A stretch of 6,712 nucleotides of DNA from an uncultured Ruminococcus sp. (GCA_902772755.1 CACYCD010000001.1:1-6712); one strand, 5' to 3'. Counted from the stretch's first letter, positions 1 through 6,712 are shown. Translations and numbers: made by a program. The notes: a model not told the origin generated them from the sequence alone.

Positions 1-596
1 GCAGGGCGGAGATATATCTTTCCGTTGTAATAGAAGCCCTTGCCGGTCTTAGCTTCCGAGAATGTTGTTTTTTTGGTAGTTTCATTGAAGCTGTATAGAC
101 TGTTGCCGTTGCTGGGCATAGGACCTACACCGTAATAAAGGGTGTTTTTATACTTTGCAACAAGGGTCAGCCCGGGGAACAAGCCGAGATAATCATCCTC
201 AGCGGTAAATATGAGCTGTTTCTTCTTTCCCTGCATATTGATCTTGTAAACACTGCATTTTGTTATCCAGCCTTCGCTCTTGTTCTGTGCGTTGATCTTG
301 CTGTAATAGATCCAGCTTCCGTCCGTAAGAAGGCTTGTTGCCTTATCCTTGCTGATCTTTGTCCAGTCGGATGCAGATTTTTTCTTGACATAGATAGCTT
401 TGCCGTTGCCCTTGACGTTGTAGCTGCCTGCCGTAAGCGTGACAGTGCTGTTGCCGCTGCCGAAGCCGTCGCTTCCGCCTAGAGTGCCGGTTGCGAAAAA
501 CTCACCTGTTCCTGCCGCACTGATATCAAGCTGCATACCCAGTGTAGTACAAATCATAGTGAGAACGAACAGAACAGAAAGTAATCTTTTGCTCAT
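1..596 (-). CDS. Secreted beta-propeller-like protein, N-terminal part (runs off the window)
   Basis: Only the first 198 codons plus two bases are in the window; the rest lies beyond position 1. The start at 596 is chosen because AGGTGA lies 5 nt upstream; the ATG at 600 would leave only 1 nt after that site and is out of frame. The N-terminus is a clear Sec signal peptide: Lys3-Arg4, a hydrophobic core at about residues 5-20, and an Ala-type cleavage site near ISAA (25-28). Cys16 does not sit in a lipobox, so this is probably not a lipoprotein. The mature part starts with a Gly/Ser-rich stretch (36-50). It then shows recurring strand motifs: GSWIYYSK (93-100), CSVYKINMQGKKKQLI (114-129), NTLYYGVG (151-158) and NGKIYL (191-196). 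This spacing is typical of DUF5050-like or other propeller-type extracellular proteins of clostridia. That family call is by pattern only. Function is unknown; a surface or extracellular role is inferred. Confidence 0.85.
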   Translation of the reverse strand, partial: MSKRLLSVLFVLTMICTTLGMQLDISAAGTGEFFATGTLGGSDGFGSGNSTVTLTAGSYNVKGNGKAIYVKKKSASDWTKISKDKATSLLTDGSWIYYSKINAQNKSEGWITKCSVYKINMQGKKKQLIFTAEDDYLGLFPGLTLVAKYKNTLYYGVGPMPSNGNSLYSFNETTKKTTFSEAKTGKGFYYNGKIYLRP

Positions 597-601
597 ACAT
601 A

Positions 602-607
602 TCACCT
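602..607 (-). promoter_or_regulatory. Ribosome binding site of the secreted protein gene
   Basis: AGGTGA read on the minus strand, 5 nt before the ATG at 596. It decides between two overlapping ATGs (600 and 596) in favour of 596, the one followed by the signal peptide. Confidence 0.75.
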
Positions 608-618
608 TTTCATATAAT

Positions 619-649
619 ATTATACTGTTATTATAGTATTTTATGTTAA
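619..649 (-). promoter_or_regulatory. Alternative weaker promoter for the secreted protein gene
   Basis: TTAACA (649-644, 5 of 6 matches) and TATAAT (624-619) are separated by 19 nt on the minus strand. The long spacer makes it less convincing than the site at 670-698. The region is very AT-rich, so TATAAT also occurs by chance (another copy is at 635-630). Use in the cell cannot be judged from sequence. Confidence 0.25.
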
Positions 650-669
650 AAATATAATTGCATATAAGA

Positions 670-698
670 ATTATATCAAAAATTTTGTTCTTTTTAAA
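670..698 (-). promoter_or_regulatory. Probable sigma-A promoter for the secreted protein gene
   Basis: On the minus strand TTTAAA (698-693, 4 of 6 matches to TTGACA) is followed after 17 nt by a perfect TATAAT (675-670). The -10 is extended by TG at 678-677. The predicted start near 663 gives a leader of about 65 nt. The spacer contains a short palindrome, CAAAA-A-TTTTG (677-687). Confidence 0.5.
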
Positions 699-740
699 CC
701 GATACCGATGTATGACGAGAGCTGAACGGCTGACTTTGTC

Positions 741-769
741 TTGACATAAATTATAATCTGTGCTACTAT
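741..769 (+). promoter_or_regulatory. Sigma-A promoter for the HAD hydrolase gene
   Basis: A perfect TTGACA (741-746) is followed after 17 nt by TACTAT (764-769), with an extended -10 TG at 761-762. The predicted start near 776 gives a leader of about 33 nt before the ATG at 809. A perfect TATAAT at 752-757 lies inside the spacer but is only 5 nt from the -35, so it does not pair with it. Confidence 0.65.
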
Positions 770-808
770 CACTAAAAGAGTTTTAATAGTATCTCAGAAG
801 GATGTAAA

Positions 809-1657
809 ATGAAACCGATAATTGCTGTAATGTATGATTTTGACAAGACGCTCTCTACACGGGATATGCAGGAATATGCGTTTATCCCGTCCCTGGGTAT
901 GACTCCCTCGGAGTTTTGGAGCAGAGCGAATGACAACGGCTCTATGCTGGAGATGGATTCCACTCTCGCCTATATGTACACCATGCTGACAGAGTGCCGA
1001 CGGCTCGGACGACCGCTCACCCGTGAGGCTCTGGTAAGTCAGGGTGCGGAGATAGAGTTTTTCCCCGGGGTGGAGGGCTGGTTTGACCTGATAAATAAAT
1101 TCGGTGAAGAAAACGGTGTAGAGATAGAGCATTACATAATCTCCTCGGGCTTGAAGGAGATCATCGAGGGTACTTCAATAAGCAGACACTTCAAAAAGAT
1201 ATACGGCTGTGAGTTTGTCTATGACAAAAACTCCTGTGCCGTATTCCCGAAAACGGCAGTCAACTACACCAACAAGACCCAATTCGTCTACCGCATAAAC
1301 AAGGGTGTGCTTGATGTGTCAAATGATGAGGATCTCAACCGCTCTATGCCCGACAGCTGCAAGCGTATACCCTTTTGCAATATGATCTACATCGGTGACG
1401 GACTCTCGGATGTTCCCTGTATGAAGATGATGAAGTCCTACGGAGGTGTCTCGATAGCGGTATACAACGGTACACCCGACAGCAAGGTAAAGGACCTCCT
1501 TCTGCGTGACAGAGTGGATTTTATCTACCCTGCCGACTACACACAAACAAGCGGTCTCTTTGCTACCGTGAGCAACATAATTAGAAAAATGTCGGTTGCG
1601 GAGCTATTATATATAGAAAGACAAAATCAGGTCAGACTTGCGTCCAATGAGGTTTGA
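809..1657 (+). CDS. HAD-superfamily hydrolase (phosphoserine-phosphatase-like), 282 aa
   Basis: This is a cytosolic phosphatase-type enzyme of the haloacid dehalogenase superfamily; no signal peptide or membrane segment is seen. Motif I is D10-F-D12-K-T14, where the family uses the first Asp as nucleophile and the second as general acid/base. Motif II is the Ser of IISSG (110-114). The motif III Lys is probably K156 in TNKTQ, though K148 is possible. Motif IV is YIGDGLSDVP (194-203), with D197 and D201 expected to bind Mg2+. A roughly 95-residue mostly helical region between motifs I and II (about 16-108) is placed like a C1-type cap and would set substrate choice. AGAAGGA (796-802) lies 6 nt before the ATG, supporting this start. 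The gene has its own promoter at 741-769, and its stop overlaps the promoter of the next operon. The superfamily call is firm; the substrate is unknown. Confidence 0.93.
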   Translation: MKPIIAVMYDFDKTLSTRDMQEYAFIPSLGMTPSEFWSRANDNGSMLEMDSTLAYMYTMLTECRRLGRPLTREALVSQGAEIEFFPGVEGWFDLINKFGEENGVEIEHYIISSGLKEIIEGTSISRHFKKIYGCEFVYDKNSCAVFPKTAVNYTNKTQFVYRINKGVLDVSNDEDLNRSMPDSCKRIPFCNMIYIGDGLSDVPCMKMMKSYGGVSIAVYNGTPDSKVKDLLLRDRVDFIYPADYTQTSGLFATVSNIIRKMSVAELLYIERQNQVRLASNEV

Positions 1658-1682
1658 CAATCCGCAAAAAAGGTGATATAAT
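1654..1682 (+). promoter_or_regulatory. Near-ideal sigma-A promoter of the SEDS-PBP-secA run
   Basis: TTGACA (1654-1659) and TATAAT (1677-1682) both match consensus in full, the spacer is the optimal 17 nt, and TG at 1674-1675 adds an extended -10. The -35 overlaps the TGA stop of the upstream HAD gene (1655-1657). Predicted start is near 1689, giving a leader of about 30 nt. GGAGGTGA (1707-1714) then leads into the ATG at 1719. The sequence predicts strong, activator-independent transcription. Confidence 0.85.
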
Positions 1683-1718
1683 AAAAATCTGTATAAATCG
1701 ATTTTCGGAGGTGAGCTT

Positions 1719-3488
1719 ATGCAATGGTTACTTGATGCAGGTGTTGTGGCAGTCAGGGTCATACTTCCGCTGTATGCGGCTGTCATTGTTTACGCTGTGT
1801 TTGCGTCTATGCGGAGGCACAGGCGACCTCAAAAACCCTTGCTCACGCTCAAAAACCTTCAGACGGGAGAGAAGATCCCCGTGCTGTTCTGGGAGAACTC
1901 CCTGGGCAGAAGCCGAGGCAGTGACATCAGGGTGGACGACCCTGCTGTGTCAAGAAATCACTGCGTCCTGCTAAGACGGCAGGAGGGCTGGATGATAACC
2001 GATGTCGGAAGCAAAAGCGGAACGTTTGTAAACGGCGACCGTGTGCTTTCAAACGTGAGTACAGCCGAGAACAGCTTTATAAAAAACCTTATCAGCGATA
2101 CAAAAAAGAATATAAAAAACGGACTCAGAGCGGTTGACGATTCTTCAAAATACCGAACGATGGTGCTTATCGGCGATGAGCTTCGCATAGGCAGTACATA
2201 CTTTTCCGTACAGAGAGGCGATTCCTTTGACGGCGAGATACGCTCAAACCGCTTTTTGAAAAAAGTGAGCAACAAAGCCTCTATGCAACAGTACAAGCTC
2301 ATGATACTGATAACCATATTTCATGTGCTTATGGGAGTGGAAGCAACGTGGGACTACTACCACAATGACATCACTCCGTTCATCTACTGCGGTGTATTTA
2401 CGGCGATAAGCTGGACGGTGTTCTTCCTGAGTACCGTTGTGATGAAAAGAACGAACTTTGAGCTTGAAGCACTTGGGCTGTTCCTCACCGGTACGGGGCT
2501 TATGCTCCAGGTACGGCAGTCCGACAAAATGGCGATCATGCACATCGTCACGGCGATAGTGGGTATCATCGGCTTTATTATAATTGTAAAGCTGCTTGAA
2601 AATCCCGACTTTGTTCAGCGTTTCAGATACTGGGGAATGATAGCCGCAATAGGACTGCTGGGCGTCAATCTTGTATTCGGCAGTGTGCAGTACGGTGCGG
2701 CAAACTGGATATCCATTGGCGGCATATCCGTTCAGCCCTCGGAATTTGTAAAGATACTCTATATACTTGTGGGTGCAGGTACGCTTGACGCTCTTATGAC
2801 AAGCCACAACAAGCTGGAGTTTATCATCTTTTCGGCAATCTGCGTGGGCGAGCTTGCCCTTATGGGCGACTTCGGAACAGGGCTTATCTTCTTTTCTACA
2901 TTTTTGTTTGTTGCATTTATGCGATCGGGCGATATCAAGACGGTTCTTGCCGCACTTATTACGGCGAGCGTGGGCGGTGCGTCCATAGTCAAGCTAAAGC
3001 CCTACATCGCAAAGCGTTTTTCCGTTGTGGGTCATTCTCTGGAAGACCCGAACAACGTTGGTTTTCAGATGTCGAGAGTGCTGACCTATACCGCCTCGGG
3101 CGGACTGTTCGGTGTTGGCATAGGCAACGGCTATTTAAAATACCTCTTTGCCTCGGAGAGTGACCTTGTGTTTGGCATAGTCTGTGAGGAGCTGGGTATT
3201 TTGGTGGGCTTTATCCTATTTGGTGCGATCCTGCTTTTGCCTATATATGCAAAGGATATCGCCACAAGGAGCAGAAGCACCTTCTATTCGATCTCCGCTG
3301 TGTGTGCGGCAGGTCTTTTGATAGTACAGACGGCACTGAATGTGCTGGGTTCAACAGATATTTTACCGATGACGGGTGTTACATTCCCGTTTGTTTCCGC
3401 AGGCGGTTCTTCAATGATAGCCTGCTGGGGACTGCTTGCCTTTATCAAGGCAGCTGACGAAAGAACATATTCACAGAAGAGAGCTTGA
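1719..3488 (+). CDS. FHA domain fused to an FtsW/RodA-family SEDS peptidoglycan glycosyltransferase, 589 aa
   Basis: SEDS enzymes polymerise lipid II into glycan strands in the membrane and pair with a class B PBP, here the next gene. A membrane segment (about 7-29) is followed by a basic stretch (31-39) that places the next part in the cytosol. That part is an FHA phosphothreonine-binding domain: GRSRGSDI (63-70), SRNH (78-81), GTFVNG (101-106) and IGDELRIG (151-158), with an insertion of about 40 residues at 107-147. The SEDS part has about 12 membrane segments, two more than the usual ten, as I recall for actinobacterial RodA. Family signatures are GAANWISIGGISVQPSEFVKI (326-346, as seen in pieces ANWISIGG and QPSEFVK), MGDFGTG (382-388), TASGGLFGVGIG (458-469), SESDLVFGIVCEELG (479-493; D482 aligns with the catalytic Asp) and TGVTFPFVSAGGSS (552-565). 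The core is complete. Whether it serves elongation (RodA) or division (FtsW) cannot be settled; the context favours RodA. Confidence 0.95.
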   Translation: MQWLLDAGVVAVRVILPLYAAVIVYAVFASMRRHRRPQKPLLTLKNLQTGEKIPVLFWENSLGRSRGSDIRVDDPAVSRNHCVLLRRQEGWMITDVGSKSGTFVNGDRVLSNVSTAENSFIKNLISDTKKNIKNGLRAVDDSSKYRTMVLIGDELRIGSTYFSVQRGDSFDGEIRSNRFLKKVSNKASMQQYKLMILITIFHVLMGVEATWDYYHNDITPFIYCGVFTAISWTVFFLSTVVMKRTNFELEALGLFLTGTGLMLQVRQSDKMAIMHIVTAIVGIIGFIIIVKLLENPDFVQRFRYWGMIAAIGLLGVNLVFGSVQYGAANWISIGGISVQPSEFVKILYILVGAGTLDALMTSHNKLEFIIFSAICVGELALMGDFGTGLIFFSTFLFVAFMRSGDIKTVLAALITASVGGASIVKLKPYIAKRFSVVGHSLEDPNNVGFQMSRVLTYTASGGLFGVGIGNGYLKYLFASESDLVFGIVCEELGILVGFILFGAILLLPIYAKDIATRSRSTFYSISAVCAAGLLIVQTALNVLGSTDILPMTGVTFPFVSAGGSSMIACWGLLAFIKAADERTYSQKRA

Positions 3489-3494
3489 TATAAG

Positions 3495-3500
3495 AGGAGG
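3495..3500 (+). promoter_or_regulatory. Ribosome binding site that fixes the GTG start of the PBP gene
   Basis: AGGAGG lies in the 22-nt gap after the SEDS stop and 10 nt before the GTG at 3511. The spacing is a little long. The open frame extends upstream into the SEDS gene, but no in-frame ATG there has a ribosome site. Confidence 0.7.
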
Positions 3501-3510
3501 GAAAATAGCT

Positions 3511-4935
3511 GTGAAACGTACCTTACGCAGAAGTATGATGGTTATGGTCGTTGTTGTGCTTATCGCAGGCGGAGCAGGCTATCTTTCCTACCGCATTGTC
3601 ACGGAGCATAACAGCTGGATAAATATGCCCTACAACAATCATATCCTCTCTGAGGGAGGGCTTACACGTGCCGGCTCAATTATGGACAGAAACGGCACTG
3701 TGCTTGCAAGGTCGGTCGGCGGTCAGCGTGTTTATCACGAGGACGAGAACGTCCGCAGAGCCCTTCTCCACGTTGTGGGCGATGACAGTGTAAACATCGG
3801 CACCTCGATGCAGACACTCTACCGCACTAAGCTCACGGGTTACAGCTTTGTCTGGGGGCTGGGTCTGCCGACCTCGCTCAAAAGCAAGTCCGATATCAAG
3901 CTGACTGTTGATGCAGATGTCTGCAAAAAGGTCTATGAAGCCTTTAACGGGCAGAACGGTGCCTGCATAATCTACAATTACGATACCGGAGAGATACTCT
4001 GCGATGTTTCTACACCTGCCTACGACCCCAACGCTCCGCCAACGATCACCGAGGAAAACGAGGACAAGTACGAGGGTGTTTATGTGGACAACGTTGTCGG
4101 CAGCTCCTATACTCCCGGCTCTGTATTCAAGCTGGTAACTGCTGCGGCAGCTCTGAAATATATTGATGACATAGACACAAGACAGTGGTACTGCGAGGGC
4201 GTTAAAAACGTCGGCGGAACAGGAAAATCCGCTCAGGTACACTGCAATGACGGCTACGCCCACGGCACGGAAACTCTTTCCGATGCGTTGGGAAATTCCT
4301 GCAACATCGTGTTTGCAGAGCTGGCTGATGAGCTGGGTGCAGACAAAATGACCAAGGTTGCAGAGGATATGGGGATAAACACCAACATTTCAATAGGCGA
4401 TATTACCGTAAAAAAAGGTCATTATGATGTCAAGGACGCAGATATGAACCAGCTTGCGTGGTCGGGTGTGGGTCAGTTCACCGATCTTGTCAACCCGATG
4501 CAGATGGCTGTTATCTGCTCTGCCATAGCGAACGGGGGCAAGCCCGTTATGCCTCGCCTGATTGACAGTGGCTCAGACCTGCTTTCAAGGGTCAGCATAG
4601 CCATTGGCGGAGGTAAGGGCAAGCAGATGATGGATCAGACCGTTGCCGAAAAGCTGGGTGATATGATGCGTAGAAATGTCACCGCCTTCTACGGAGAAGG
4701 CGTGTTCAATTCCGAGCTGGAGGTCGCCGCAAAGACAGGCACGGGCGAGATAGTTCTTCAGGGCAACGGAGAACGCACCAACCGCAACAATGCCTGGATA
4801 GTCGGATACTGTAAAAGCACAGAACACCCCTATGCCTTTGCGGTGGTTGTGACTAATGTTGACGGCTACGGTGCTACTTACGCACAGCCAATCGCCTCAC
4901 TTGCCTTGCAGGCGTGTATGGATGCGGAAAAATGA
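3511..4935 (+). CDS. Class B penicillin-binding protein (PbpA/FtsI-like transpeptidase), 474 aa
   Basis: This is a D,D-transpeptidase that crosslinks peptidoglycan stems outside the membrane. The GTG start gives a classic class B N-terminus: basic MKRTLRR, then one membrane anchor (about 9-28). A short dimerisation-type domain holds AGSIMDRNGTVLARS (54-68), the conserved opening motif of class B PBPs. The transpeptidase domain (about 147-470) has all three active-site motifs: S204-V-F-K207 with the nucleophilic serine, S263-C-N265, and K408-T-G410. C228 and C245 flank a short loop and could form a pair. No PASTA domains follow. The length is close to mycobacterial PbpA (about 490 aa) and shorter than typical FtsI/PBP2 proteins of 580 aa or more. 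It lies 22 nt after the SEDS gene and is its likely partner. It could instead be a division PBP; sequence alone does not exclude this. Confidence 0.94.
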   Translation: MKRTLRRSMMVMVVVVLIAGGAGYLSYRIVTEHNSWINMPYNNHILSEGGLTRAGSIMDRNGTVLARSVGGQRVYHEDENVRRALLHVVGDDSVNIGTSMQTLYRTKLTGYSFVWGLGLPTSLKSKSDIKLTVDADVCKKVYEAFNGQNGACIIYNYDTGEILCDVSTPAYDPNAPPTITEENEDKYEGVYVDNVVGSSYTPGSVFKLVTAAAALKYIDDIDTRQWYCEGVKNVGGTGKSAQVHCNDGYAHGTETLSDALGNSCNIVFAELADELGADKMTKVAEDMGINTNISIGDITVKKGHYDVKDADMNQLAWSGVGQFTDLVNPMQMAVICSAIANGGKPVMPRLIDSGSDLLSRVSIAIGGGKGKQMMDQTVAEKLGDMMRRNVTAFYGEGVFNSELEVAAKTGTGEIVLQGNGERTNRNNAWIVGYCKSTEHPYAFAVVVTNVDGYGATYAQPIASLALQACMDAEK

Positions 4936-4979
4936 TCTGCAATTATATTTTTGTATGCGAATGAAAAGGATTGATTCTT

Positions 4980-6712
4980 ATGAATATACTCAAAAAAATA
5001 TTCGGTTCCTACAGCAAAAAGGAATTGAAGAGGGTTCAGCCCATTACTGAAAAGGTTCTTGCTCTTGAAGAGCAGTATGCCGCTATGACTGAGGAGGAGC
5101 TGAAAAATCAGACAAATATCCTCAAGGAAAGACTTGCAAACGGTGAAACTACCGATGATATCCTCCCCGAAGCTTTTGCTACCTGCCGTGAGGCATCGTG
5201 GCGTGTGCTGGGTATGAAGCACTTCCCCGTTCAGGTAACGGGCGGTATCATTCTTCATCAGGGAAGAATCGCAGAAATGAAAACCGGTGAAGGTAAAACC
5301 CTCGTGGCTACTCTTCCGGCATACCTCAACGCACTCACGGGTGACGGCGTGCATGTTGTAACCGTCAATGACTATCTTGCCACACGTGACAGCGAGTGGA
5401 TGGGCAAGGTTTATAAGTACCTCGGTCTTACCGTTGGACTTATCACTCAGGAAATGGAAAACGATACCAGGCAAAAGATGTATGCCTGTGACATTACATA
5501 CGGCACAAACAACCAGCTCGGCTTTGACTACCTGCGTGACAATATGGTAGTTTACAAGGAAAATAAGGTACAGCGTGGTCATGCCTTCGCAATCGTGGAC
5601 GAGGTAGACTCTATCCTCATTGATGAAGCCAGAACACCGCTTATCATTTCGGGTCAGGGCGACAAGTCCACCGACCTCTACGCAAGGGCAGACGCTCTTG
5701 CAAAGACACTCAAAAAGCACGTATTCACCGAGGTTGACACCAAGGAGGATATGGAGGACTTCTATGCCGAAAACAAGATCGACTACATAGTTGACGAAAA
5801 GGCTAAGACTGCTACCCTCACACAGCTGGGTGTTAAGAAAGCAGAGGAGTTCTTCCACCTTGAAAACCTCACCGACCCCGAAAACCTCACGATCCAGCAT
5901 CACGTCAATCAGGCTATCAAAGCCAACGGCGTAATGAAAAATGAAGTTGACTACATCGTAAAAGACGGTGAGATCATAATCGTTGACGAGTTCACGGGCA
6001 GACAGATGATAGGCAGACGCTACAACGAGGGTCTGCATCAGGCTATCGAGGCAAAAGAGGGTGTTGAGGTTCAAAACGAAAGCAAGACGCTTGCCACAAT
6101 AACCTTCCAGAACTACTTCCGTCTGTACAAAAAGCTCTCAGGTATGACGGGTACTGCCCTCACCGAGGAACAGGAGTTCCAGGAGATCTATCAGCTTGAC
6201 GTTGTGGAAGTCCCCACAAACAAACCTCTGCTGCGTGAGGATCTCCCCGACCTCATCTTCCCCACGGAACAGGGCAAGTACAATGCTATCATTGAAGATA
6301 TTATCAAGTTCAACGAAAAGGGACAGCCCGTGCTTGTGGGTACTGTTTCCATCGAAAAGTCAGAGCTGTTGTCAAAAATGCTGAAAAAACGTGGCATAAA
6401 GCACAACGTCCTCAACGCAAAGCACCACGACAAGGAAGCCGAGATAGTCGCTCAGGCAGGTAAGTACGGTGCAGTTACCATTGCCACAAATATGGCAGGA
6501 CGTGGTACCGATATTATGCTGGGCGGTAATGCCGAGTATATGGCAAAGGCTCAGATGCGTAAGATGAAGTTCTCCGAGGAACTGCTTGCCGAGGCTGACG
6601 CCTATTCGGAAACCGAAGATCCCGATATCCTCTTTGCTAGGGAGACCTACAAGGAATTTATCGAGCAGTACAAGGACGAGATCGCAGACGAAGCCCAGAA
6701 GGTCAAGGATGC
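4980..6712 (+). CDS. secA: Protein translocase ATPase SecA, N-terminal 577 residues (runs off the window)
   Basis: SecA is the ATPase motor that pushes unfolded preproteins through SecYEG. The visible part holds the first nucleotide-binding domain: Walker A KTGEGKT (101-107), [14 protein letters not shown] (175-188) and the Walker B region [19 protein letters not shown] (205-223). The preprotein-crosslinking domain follows (about 224-370), ending near [19 protein letters not shown] (333-351). LSGMTGTA (386-393) leads into the second nucleotide-binding domain with [10 protein letters not shown] (503-512). After LGGN (514-517) comes a charged helical insertion of at least 60 residues, of a type I associate with clostridial SecA. 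The scaffold, wing and C-terminal regions are outside the window. The ATG at 4980 is chosen with AAAGGA (4965-4970) 9 nt upstream; the in-frame TTG at 4971 abuts that site. It follows the PBP gene by 44 nt with no clear promoter or terminator, so co-transcription is likely. It looks like the housekeeping SecA, not a SecA2, but the missing C-terminus limits this. Confidence 0.96.
   Translation, partial: MNILKKIFGSYSKKELKRVQPITEKVLALEEQYAAMTEEELKNQTNILKERLANGETTDDILPEAFATCREASWRVLGMKHFPVQVTGGIILHQGRIAEMKTGEGKTLVATLPAYLNALTGDGVHVVTVNDYLATRDSEWMGKVYKYLGLTVGLITQEMENDTRQKMYACDITYGTNNQLGFDYLRDNMVVYKENKVQRGHAFAIVDEVDSILIDEARTPLIISGQGDKSTDLYARADALAKTLKKHVFTEVDTKEDMEDFYAENKIDYIVDEKAKTATLTQLGVKKAEEFFHLENLTDPENLTIQHHVNQAIKANGVMKNEVDYIVKDGEIIIVDEFTGRQMIGRRYNEGLHQAIEAKEGVEVQNESKTLATITFQNYFRLYKKLSGMTGTALTEEQEFQEIYQLDVVEVPTNKPLLREDLPDLIFPTEQGKYNAIIEDIIKFNEKGQPVLVGTVSIEKSELLSKMLKKRGIKHNVLNAKHHDKEAEIVAQAGKYGAVTIATNMAGRGTDIMLGGNAEYMAKAQMRKMKFSEELLAEADAYSETEDPDILFARETYKEFIEQYKDEIADEAQKVKD

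Noticed and set aside
439..636. A 65-codon plus-strand frame opposite the secreted protein gene
   Set aside because: It is antisense to the signal-peptide region and the leader, and its Pro-rich start is a complement artefact.
1654..1974. A 106-codon plus-strand frame overlapping the HAD stop and the SEDS start
   Set aside because: It runs in another frame over the promoter and the FHA-coding sequence and has no ribosome site; the SEDS frame explains the region.
2244..2807. A 187-codon open frame on the minus strand within the SEDS gene
   Set aside because: It is antisense to the membrane core of the SEDS gene, with a composition rich in His, Tyr and Arg that looks like a shadow translation.
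3436..3510. An upstream extension of the PBP frame to a TTG inside the SEDS gene
   Set aside because: It would add 25 charged residues before the membrane anchor and overlap the SEDS gene by 53 nt, with no ribosome site. AGGAGG before the GTG at 3511 fits better.
3676..4263. A 195-codon open frame on the minus strand within the PBP gene
   Set aside because: It is antisense to the transpeptidase domain and has no domain or start signal of its own.
4936..4979. Possible terminator or promoter between the PBP gene and secA
   Set aside because: The T-rich stretch has no stable hairpin before it, and no paired -35 and -10 boxes are seen.
4878..6074. A 398-codon open frame on the minus strand
   Set aside because: It lies almost wholly antisense to secA, whose motifs are unmistakable, and has no ribosome site or recognisable domain. 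It is a by-product of the codon bias of secA.

Overview
The window reads as chromosomal DNA from a moderate-GC, low-GC-type Gram-positive anaerobe, most likely a clostridium of the Ruminococcus/Oscillospiraceae kind. This rests on the style of the promoters and strong GGAGG-type ribosome sites, the clostridial look of the SecA, and the secreted propeller-like protein. The genus is an inference; no rRNA or tRNA is present to confirm it.

Layout. Positions 1-596 (minus strand) hold the N-terminal 198 codons of a secreted protein with a Sec signal peptide and repeated Tyr-rich beta-strand motifs. An AT-rich divergent intergenic region (597-808) carries promoters for both directions. At 809-1657 (plus) lies a complete HAD-superfamily phosphatase-like gene. 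Its stop codon overlaps a near-ideal sigma-A promoter (TTGACA, 17-nt spacer, TGATATAAT; 1654-1682). That promoter opens an apparent three-gene run: a SEDS glycosyltransferase fused to an N-terminal FHA domain (1719-3488), a class B penicillin-binding protein (GTG start, 3511-4935), and secA (4980 to the window edge, C-terminus missing). The gaps between these genes are 22 and 44 nt, with no terminator-like hairpin seen.

How the genes fit together. The SEDS protein polymerises lipid II into glycan and the class B PBP crosslinks it; such pairs act as one membrane complex in elongation or division. The FHA domain on the SEDS enzyme suggests that a phosphothreonine protein, made by a Ser/Thr kinase encoded elsewhere, docks on the synthase. 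The arrangement resembles the actinobacterial fhaB-rodA-pbpA group, but with the FHA module covalently attached. SecA, the motor of the Sec translocon, follows in the same direction and may be co-transcribed.

I found no RNA genes, CRISPR arrays, insertion sequences, attachment sites or rho-independent terminators. No stretch longer than about 300 bases lacks a gene. I do not see an undescribed multi-gene system; the FHA-SEDS fusion is the most noteworthy item.
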